From the NCBI GenBank assembly GCA_030528055.1, contig JAUMZQ010000001.1, positions 62,001 to 126,000 of the forward strand: DNA of 64,000 nt, written 5' to 3'. The translations under genes and the position numbers were made by a program. Every line of letters starts with the position of its first letter. The first letter of the stretch is position 1. This stretch comes from Streptococcus sp. (GTDB taxonomy: Bacteria; Bacillota; Bacilli; Lactobacillales; Streptococcaceae). Below are positions 56,691 through 64,000 of this stretch, piece by piece. The notes below the pieces were generated by a model. The model saw only the letters and a program-made list of their open reading frames with translations. It ran no database searches and was not told the origin of the DNA.

Positions 56691-56754
56691 AAATAATAAT
56701 AATTTTTATGAAATGGGAAAAGCAAATTTTATTATCAAGGAGATTGAGTCATGA
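56655..56754 (+). pseudogene. csm5: Out-of-frame remnant of the csm5 C-terminus
   Basis: In the +1 frame the sequence stays open from the A6 run (56649-56654) to TGA at 56752-56754 and encodes a Csm5-like tail containing FYEMGKANFIIKE. The ATGA overlap with csm6 at 56751-56754 would restore the coupling seen elsewhere in the operon. Confidence 0.75.
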
Positions 56755-57905
56755 AAGTTTTATTTTCAGCCGTTGGAGATAGTGATCCGATTCGGTGTTT
56801 TCACGATGGTCCGCTAGTTCATATTTCTAGAAAATATAGACCAGATAAAATCATCATCCTTCATTCCGAAAAAACTAATAAAAGGAGAGAAAGACTTCTT
56901 CATGCTCTTCATTCCATTTCAGATGATTATCATCCCATTATAATTGAACATCCAGAAGTATTATCTGATAATGAAATACATTTATTTGATAAGATGTATG
57001 CAAGTATTTCGGATGTTTTAAAAAGTTATTTGAATAAAGAAGATGAATTTATTTTGAATTTATCAAGTGGAACACCCCAAGTAAACTCAGCATTATTTGT
57101 AATCAACCGCTTAAATGATATAAATGTCAAAGCGGTACAAGTCCCAAGTCCTGGAAAGTCTAATGAGGGCGTTCCGTACGATAATATAGAAGATATCGTT
57201 GATTTGATAGAACTAAATGAAGACAATTCTTCAACATTTTTAGACAGAAATATTGAAGATACTTCTGAAAAATTTGAACAAGCACTCTTAAAAAGAACAG
57301 CAAGAAACTTTATCGAAAATTTTGATTATGGAGCTGCGTTAGGTGTATTAAATAAATTGTTTCTTGATCCACCTTTGAAAAAAGTAAGGTCTGAATTAGT
57401 TGATATCGTTGAAGCAAATAACAAACAAGATATTCCCAAAAGATTAGCAAAAAGAAAAATTGAAGAAACGGCGAAAAAAATATTAAATGCTTTCTTAATA
57501 ATTGACCTTCAACAAAAAAGAGGAAACATTAGTGAAGGGTTTGTTCGAATAAAATCTTTATTAGAATTTATTTTAACGGATTTTATCAATAACTATTATC
57601 CAAATGATTTAGCTATTCTTGATGAAAAAAAGGGAAATATGATAGGTATTGGAGATTTGTCAAAGATACTTTATAATCACAGGGAATTTTCGTTACTAAA
57701 TGAGATAAAACCTATTCGTGATATTAATTCTTCTAGAAATAAGATTGTACATAGTCTAGATCCCATCTCTAAAGAAGATATTAAAAATCTCAGTAAAGCA
57801 CAAGATGCCCTAAAAAAACTGATTCTAAAATACTATTCATTTGATAGAGAATTGTTTAAATTTTATGAAAAAATAAATATTATTTTATTAGAGAATTTGT
57901 TATAA
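56751..57905 (+). CDS. csm6: CARF-HEPN ribonuclease Csm6 (first copy)
   Basis: 384 residues. N-terminal CARF domain (VLFSAVGDSDPIR; FILNLSSGTPQVNSAL) senses cyclic oligoadenylate; the C-terminal HEPN domain has the R-X4-H motif SRNKIVH (about residue 335). Csm6 degrades RNA non-specifically when activated by Cas10 signalling. AAGGAG lies upstream of the ATG. It follows csm5 and precedes a paralogue. Confidence 0.93.
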   Translation: MKVLFSAVGDSDPIRCFHDGPLVHISRKYRPDKIIILHSEKTNKRRERLLHALHSISDDYHPIIIEHPEVLSDNEIHLFDKMYASISDVLKSYLNKEDEFILNLSSGTPQVNSALFVINRLNDINVKAVQVPSPGKSNEGVPYDNIEDIVDLIELNEDNSSTFLDRNIEDTSEKFEQALLKRTARNFIENFDYGAALGVLNKLFLDPPLKKVRSELVDIVEANNKQDIPKRLAKRKIEETAKKILNAFLIIDLQQKRGNISEGFVRIKSLLEFILTDFINNYYPNDLAILDEKKGNMIGIGDLSKILYNHREFSLLNEIKPIRDINSSRNKIVHSLDPISKEDIKNLSKAQDALKKLILKYYSFDRELFKFYEKINIILLENLL

Positions 57906-57919
57906 AGGGAGGATAGAAG

Positions 57920-59194
57920 ATGAAAATTTTAATTTCTGCTGTGGGAACTAGAGATCCGATAAGCGAAAATCATGATAGTGCTTTATTACATCTTGCACGA
58001 ATTTATAGGCCAGATAAAATCGTTCTCATATATAGTGAAGAAATGCTCGCAAAAGAAAATAGAATTGATAGAGCCTTACAATCTATTGAGAATTATTCTC
58101 CTATAATTGAAATTCATAAAAAAATATTAAAAAATAATGAGATTTATATTTTTGATAAAATGTATTCGGAAATCTCTGAAATAATAGAATATTATAGGAA
58201 TGATGAAGATGAATTGATTTTAAATTTATCATCAGCTACTCCACAAATTATCTCAGCTATGTTCGCGGTCAATCGTATCAACAATTATAATATTAAGGCA
58301 GTTCAAGTGGCTACTCCTAACAAAGCTGCGAATAGACCATTTAGGCCTAGAGAAGAACCAGATATTGAAACATTGATTTCGACTAATAAAGATAATGAAT
58401 CATCACCTGAAAATCGTTGCTTAGAAGATGCCTCAGAAAAGTTTAATCAATCTTTGCTTAAGCGATATCTTCGTCAATTAATTAAACTTTATGATTATCA
58501 AAATGCTTATGAAATTCTGATTAAAAAAGAAAATAGAAATCTTCTTTCTAACCCATTGAGAAAAACAGTATTAGAAATTTTAGATGAATTTGCCACCGTT
58601 TTTAAAAAACAGACAGTTTTATCTGATATAAAACTTCCTGAACGAGAAAAAAAAGTACTGAATTACTTTTTGATGATTGATATTCTAAATAGCAGAGGGC
58701 AAGTTGCAGATGTTTTGATTAAAGCAAAGTCTTTAGTTGAATATATGCTGGAAGATTATATCAAAGAGCACCATGAAAATCTTATTATTAGGATTGATAA
58801 TTTACCCAAACTAAATCAGGAACATTTGGATACACCCAAAATTATCCTTTATCTAGATGAGGAAATAAAAAAAGAACGGAAAATTGAAAGTGATGAACAA
58901 ATTTATAATTCAGAAGTTACTTTAAATCTTCTTTCTTTTTATAGTATTTTAGAATTTTATAATGAAAGCGATGATATTTTAAAAAATGTTAGGACAATAA
59001 AAGGTTTCAATGCCGAAAGAAATAGACTTGCACATGGATTGACAGAAATTAATAGTCAATTTATTAAACCCAAAAGACTAAGAGATTTGCTCAAATCGTT
59101 AAGAGAAATCTTACAATATATATATGATATTGATGACAGCTACTTTAACTATTATAAAGATAAGAATAAATTTTTATTAAATGTGTTAAGTTAA
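57920..59194 (+). CDS. csm6': CARF-HEPN ribonuclease Csm6' (second copy)
   Basis: 424 residues, paralogous to the preceding gene. CARF: ILISAVGTRDPISENHDSALL and ILNLSSATPQIISAM. HEPN: ERNRLAH (R-X4-H, about residue 370). Two tandem Csm6 proteins are also found in S. thermophilus type III-A. Starts 14 bases after csm6 with AAGGGAGGA. Last gene of the operon. Confidence 0.93.
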   Translation: MKILISAVGTRDPISENHDSALLHLARIYRPDKIVLIYSEEMLAKENRIDRALQSIENYSPIIEIHKKILKNNEIYIFDKMYSEISEIIEYYRNDEDELILNLSSATPQIISAMFAVNRINNYNIKAVQVATPNKAANRPFRPREEPDIETLISTNKDNESSPENRCLEDASEKFNQSLLKRYLRQLIKLYDYQNAYEILIKKENRNLLSNPLRKTVLEILDEFATVFKKQTVLSDIKLPEREKKVLNYFLMIDILNSRGQVADVLIKAKSLVEYMLEDYIKEHHENLIIRIDNLPKLNQEHLDTPKIILYLDEEIKKERKIESDEQIYNSEVTLNLLSFYSILEFYNESDDILKNVRTIKGFNAERNRLAHGLTEINSQFIKPKRLRDLLKSLREILQYIYDIDDSYFNYYKDKNKFLLNVLS

Positions 59195-59236
59195 TTAATG
59201 GATGCTAATTTTGTATAATTAGAAGGTGACTACACA

Positions 59237-59272
59237 AAAAACTCACACTGTATTTTCCAGTATGAGTTTTTC
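59237..59272. terminator. Bidirectional terminator between csm6' and the LysR gene
   Basis: AAAAACTCACACTG pairs with CAGTATGAGTTTTT (one mismatch), with T-runs on both strands. Confidence 0.85.
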
Positions 59273-59303
59273 TTATGTCGACTTATATTTCAGCTAGTGA
59301 AAG

Positions 59304-60212
59304 CTATTTATCAAATTGGACTTCTTCGATGAGGTAGTCGATAAAAGTTTCTCCCATTTTAGAAAGGCTAGCTTTTTCATGTTTGATGTAGACAAGTTCG
59401 ATTGGGTCGTCAATATCAAGTGGAATAGAGACAATATTGTCACCATTTAGGTTGCTATTTAAAATCCCTGTGGCAATTGTATACCCATCTAAACCGATTA
59501 GCAAATTAAAGAGAGTCGCTCTATCGCTCACAACAATTGATTTTTTGTGGTGTTCTTGTGATAGAATTTCTTCTGAAAAGTAAAAAGAATTGTGAGTCCC
59601 TTGGTCGTAGCTTAGATAAGGGAATTGTTCCAAATCAGATAACTGAACAACCTCCTTTTTAGCAAGAGGATTTTTTTTGCTGACAAAAATATGAGGTTGA
59701 GCAGTAAAAAGATGAGTTGCAAGTAGATGGCTATCATCTAGCATTTTAGATAGTACATCACGATTGTAGCTATTTAGAAAAAGAACACCAATCTCACTAC
59801 GAAAGTTTTTGACATCATCTATAATTTCCCAAGTACGCGTTTCACGGAGGAACAACTCGTATTTTTCCATATCGCTTTTTTTGAGTAGAGAGACAAAAGC
59901 ATTGACAACGAAAGCATAATGTTGCGAAGATACACTAAAGAGTTCTCGATTGGCAATGGGATTTTTATAGCGTTCCTCAAGTAATTGCGTCTGTTCAACC
60001 ACTTGGCGAGCATAAGAGAGAAATTCCATTCCATCTTTGGTTAAGGTTATCCCTTTAGGATTACGGATAAAAATTTCAATTCCCATTTCGTGTTCCAAAT
60101 CGCGCACAGCGTTTGATAAACTCGGTTGGGTAATGAACAATTGTTTAGCAGCCTCATTCATGCTACCAGTTTCGACGATTTTAATAATATAATGTAACTG
60201 TTGAATTCTCAT
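59304..60212 (-). CDS. LysR-family transcriptional regulator (CpsY/MtaR-like)
   Basis: 302 residues. N-terminal winged helix-turn-helix (MRIQQLHYIIKIVETGSMNEAAKQLFITQPSLSNAV, here 60212 down to about 60105) and a C-terminal effector-binding domain. The N-terminus strongly resembles streptococcal CpsY/MtaR-type regulators, which control methionine and iron-related genes. It is divergent from pyrK, so it could also act on the pyr genes; that is inference. Confidence 0.88.
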   Translation of the reverse strand: MRIQQLHYIIKIVETGSMNEAAKQLFITQPSLSNAVRDLEHEMGIEIFIRNPKGITLTKDGMEFLSYARQVVEQTQLLEERYKNPIANRELFSVSSQHYAFVVNAFVSLLKKSDMEKYELFLRETRTWEIIDDVKNFRSEIGVLFLNSYNRDVLSKMLDDSHLLATHLFTAQPHIFVSKKNPLAKKEVVQLSDLEQFPYLSYDQGTHNSFYFSEEILSQEHHKKSIVVSDRATLFNLLIGLDGYTIATGILNSNLNGDNIVSIPLDIDDPIELVYIKHEKASLSKMGETFIDYLIEEVQFDK

Positions 60213-60235
60213 GATTCTATTCTATCATATTAGCA

Positions 60236-60301
60236 TTGACAAAACACTTTTTAAGTTGTAAAATGTTTTAAAATTTCACCTCTAATGAGTTACGAGGTGC
60301 C
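60236..60301 (+). promoter_or_regulatory. pyrK-pyrDB promoter and leader hairpin
   Basis: TTGACA (60236-60241), 17-bp spacer, TAAAAT (60259-60264). The leader contains CACCTC / GAGGTG (60280-60301) without a T-run. No PyrR box like that of pyrF is obvious here. Confidence 0.7.
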
Positions 60302-60358
60302 AAAGATTAAGAAAAATAAAATACTAAGTTCATCGTATTTGATGAAAAGAGGGAGAAG

Positions 60359-62123
<1,765 letters not shown>

Positions 62124-62136
62124 CCTTTCTTTTTTC

Positions 62137-62280
62137 TTGACAATTATCTTATCAAAGTATAGAATGAATAAGATAAAACCTTTAAAGAAGTCCAGAGAGG
62201 CTGCAAAGGAATAAACGTTTAAGAATGGGAACTGCCCAATTTTTCGTGTAACCTTGCTTTCTGGCAGGGTTTTTTCTATG
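62137..62280 (+). promoter_or_regulatory. pyrF-pyrE promoter and PyrR-type attenuator
   Basis: TTGACA (62137-62142), 17-bp spacer, TAGAAT (62160-62165). The leader carries a PyrR-binding box AAGTCCAGAGAGGCT (62188-62202). A terminator AACCTTGC / GCAGGGTT (62250-62257 / 62264-62271) with a T-run follows, and ACTGCC upstream can pair with the terminator arm as antiterminator. UMP-bound PyrR is expected to favour termination. Confidence 0.88.
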
Positions 62281-62350
62281 TTATTTTATAGATAGTAAAC
62301 TGATTGGTAGTTTATTATGAATGGTTGATAAATAGAAGGAGAAAGTAACA

Positions 62351-63043
62351 ATGCTTGAAGAACGTCCCATTATTGCTCTAGACTTCCCATCTTTTGATGA
62401 TGTCAAAAATTTCTTAGAAAATTTTCCTGCGGATGAAAAGTTATACGTTAAGATAGGTATGGAATTTTTTTATGCCATTGGTCCAGAAATTGTTCATTAT
62501 CTAAAAGGATTAGGACATAGTATTTTTTTAGATTTGAAATTGCATGATATTCCAAATACAGTTCGTTCAGCTATGTCTGTTTTAGGAACATTTGGGATTG
62601 ATATGGTGACTGTACATGCTGCTGGTGGTGTGGAAATGATGCGAGAAGCCAAAAAAGTTCTTGGAGATAAAGCAAAGTTGGTTGCAGTTACTCAATTAAC
62701 TTCTACAAGTGAAGAAGATATGAGGACTTGCCAAAACATTCAAACAACTTTAGAAGAATCAGTAGTCAACTATGCTCGTAAAGCAAAAGAAGCAGGCTTG
62801 GATGGGGTTGTTTGTTCAGCACAAGAAGTTGAAATCATTAAAGCCGCTACCTCAGATGATTTTATCTGCGTGACACCAGGGATTCGTCCATCAGGATCAG
62901 AAATTGGTGATCAAAAACGGGTCATGACTCCACAAGAAGCACATCAAATTGGTAGTGATTACATTGTGGTTGGACGTCCGATTATTCAAGCAGAAAACCC
63001 TTGGGATTCTTACCATTTAATTAAAAAACAATGGAATAATTAA
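62351..63043 (+). CDS. pyrF: Orotidine-5'-phosphate decarboxylase
   Basis: 230 residues. The catalytic [11 protein letters not shown] motif (Lys/Asp), [12 protein letters not shown]-terminus and TPGIRPSG phosphate loop are diagnostic. It forms UMP from OMP. Preceded by AGAAGGAGAAAG. pyrE follows 122 bases later. Confidence 0.97.
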   Translation: MLEERPIIALDFPSFDDVKNFLENFPADEKLYVKIGMEFFYAIGPEIVHYLKGLGHSIFLDLKLHDIPNTVRSAMSVLGTFGIDMVTVHAAGGVEMMREAKKVLGDKAKLVAVTQLTSTSEEDMRTCQNIQTTLEESVVNYARKAKEAGLDGVVCSAQEVEIIKAATSDDFICVTPGIRPSGSEIGDQKRVMTPQEAHQIGSDYIVVGRPIIQAENPWDSYHLIKKQWNN

Positions 63044-63101
63044 TTAAATAAATGTTTTGGAAAAATTAATTATCGGTAATTAGTGACTATTTTAAAAAAA
63101 T

Positions 63102-63132
63102 CGAATTAAATCGCAAAAGTTGATTTAATTCG
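63102..63132 (+). repeat. Perfect 11-bp inverted repeat in the pyrF-pyrE gap
   Basis: CGAATTAAATC (63102-63112), 9-nt loop, GATTTAATTCG (63122-63132). No T-run follows, so it is not a standard terminator. Confidence 0.85.
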
Positions 63133-63165
63133 TAAATTCTATTTAAAACGTATTTGGAGGTTGAA

Positions 63166-63795
63166 ATGACTATTGCAAAGGATATTGCGCGTGATTTACT
63201 AAAAATAAAGGCTGTGTACTTGAAACCAGAAGAACCATTTATTTGGGCTAGTGGGATCAAATCACCGATTTATACTGACAATCGTGTAACTTTATCTTAT
63301 CCTGAAACACGGACTTTAATTGAAAATGGTTTTGTGGATACTATCAAAGAACTTTTCCCACAAGTAGAAGTTATTGCGGGTACTGCGACTGCAGGTATTC
63401 CACATGGTGCTATTATTGCTGATAAAATGAACTTGCCTTTTGCTTATATTCGTAGCAAACCAAAAGATCATGGAGCTGGTAATCAGATTGAAGGACGAGT
63501 GCTTCCTCGTCAAAAAATGGTCATTATTGAAGACCTCATTTCAACTGGAGGATCGGTTCTTGATGCAGTAGCGGCTGCAAAACGTGAGGGAGCAGAAGTC
63601 CTTGGTGTAGTAGCTATTTTTACCTATCAACTTCCAAAAGCGGATAAAAATTTTGCAGATGCTGGAGTGAAATTGGTAACCTTATCAAATTATACTGAAC
63701 TAATCAATTTGGCCAAAGAGGAAGGCTATGTCAATTCCGAAGGTTTGGATTTACTAAAACGATTTAAAGAAAATCAAGAAACTTGGCAAAATTAA
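63166..63795 (+). CDS. pyrE: Orotate phosphoribosyltransferase
   Basis: 209 residues with the PRPP-binding motif [25 protein letters not shown] and [12 protein letters not shown]. It converts orotate and PRPP to OMP, the substrate of PyrF. The ATG at 63166 follows TTGGAGGTTGAA; an in-frame start 12 bases earlier overlaps the ribosome site. Confidence 0.97.
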   Translation: MTIAKDIARDLLKIKAVYLKPEEPFIWASGIKSPIYTDNRVTLSYPETRTLIENGFVDTIKELFPQVEVIAGTATAGIPHGAIIADKMNLPFAYIRSKPKDHGAGNQIEGRVLPRQKMVIIEDLISTGGSVLDAVAAAKREGAEVLGVVAIFTYQLPKADKNFADAGVKLVTLSNYTELINLAKEEGYVNSEGLDLLKRFKENQETWQN

Positions 63796-63840
63796 CAGTT
63801 CGTTCTCTATGGGATGAATTGTTGGCTCATCTAACAAATG

Positions 63841-63872
63841 AAAAAGACTAACATATAGGTGGTCTTTTTTCG
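63841..63872 (+). terminator. Intrinsic terminator after pyrE
   Basis: AAAAAGAC pairs with GTCTTTTT, with T residues beyond. Confidence 0.75.
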
Positions 63873-63909
63873 AATAGCTAAAAAAAGCAGATTTTGTTAT
63901 AATATACTT

Positions 63910-64000
63910 ATGTCTAAGCTTTTAAATATTTCGTATTCACTACTACAAAAACTAATGCTAATCTTAATGCTTCATTGGTTAATAGCGGCTATTTTTTATG
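63910..64000 (+). CDS. N-terminal fragment of a predicted membrane protein
   Basis: An open frame runs from ATG 63910 to the window edge and reads MSKLLNISYSLLQ followed by a hydrophobic stretch (LMLILMLHWLIAAIFY), probably the first membrane helix. I do not recognise the family from 30 residues. TGTTATAAT (63896-63904 region; TATAAT at 63898-63903) lies only 6 bases before the ATG with no ribosome site, so the mRNA is probably leaderless. Confidence 0.55.
   Translation, partial: MSKLLNISYSLLQKLMLILMLHWLIAAIFY

Overview
The window is low-GC Firmicute DNA and, from gene content and order, a Streptococcus. The evidence is the accessory Sec tail (secA2-gtfA-gtfB-asp4-asp5), the rpmE2 / DHH phosphatase / flavodoxin / chorismate mutase / crcB-crcB / rplS order known from pneumococcus, a RegR-controlled hyaluronate-utilisation cluster, and CRISPR systems closely related to the S. 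thermophilus CRISPR1 and type III-A loci. I cannot fix the species from the sequence alone.

Layout. 1-4.2 kb: end of an accessory Sec adhesin-glycosylation/export operon. 4.4-18.6 kb: mostly core genes (uvrC, nitroreductase, pepV, a betaine-type ABC transporter, a Q-rich membrane protein, ldcB, rpmE2, pApA phosphatase, flavodoxin, a stand-alone sufB, chorismate mutase, two crcB, rplS), then tRNA-Arg(CCU). 19.1-33.0 kb: hyaluronan island. A wall-anchored hyaluronate lyase cuts the polymer; a mannose-family PTS imports unsaturated disaccharides; Ugl and a heparinase-like lyase split oligosaccharides; DhuI, DhuD, KdgK and KdgA carry the uronate to pyruvate and glyceraldehyde-3-P. RegR (LacI family) sits at the end, and three near-identical palindromes (core AAACCGGT) lie on the three promoters.

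33.2-41.2 kb: complete type II-A CRISPR-Cas: cas9 (1121 aa, Sth1 type), tracrRNA, cas1, cas2, long csn2, a promoter/leader ending in ATTTGAG, and 33 repeats with 32 spacers, including an exact six-spacer block duplication. 41.3-46.5 kb: mnmE, rpiA, deoB, punA, deoD. 46.7-59.2 kb: a type III-A system split in two. The adaptation module (cas1-cas2) and a 10-repeat array are separated by a flotillin gene from the effector operon cas6-csm1-csm2-csm3-csm4-csm5-csm6-csm6'. 59.3-63.8 kb: LysR regulator, pyrK-pyrDB, and pyrF-pyrE behind a PyrR-type attenuator; a membrane-protein gene begins at the right edge.

Most notable points. (1) Cas10/Csm1 has lost the His-Asp nuclease pair (Cys15-Ser16 instead) and other HD-domain histidines while keeping GGDD, and two Csm6 genes keep their HEPN motifs; this looks like a cyclic-oligoadenylate-signalling-only type III complex. 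(2) csm5 carries an apparent +1 frameshift in an A6 run; undoing it restores a longer C-terminus and an ATGA overlap with csm6. (3) The csm operon leader contains a terminator-like hairpin between a strong promoter and cas6. (4) A palindromic protospacer was captured twice by the type II array. (5) uvrC and the last gene appear to have leaderless mRNAs from extended -10 promoters.
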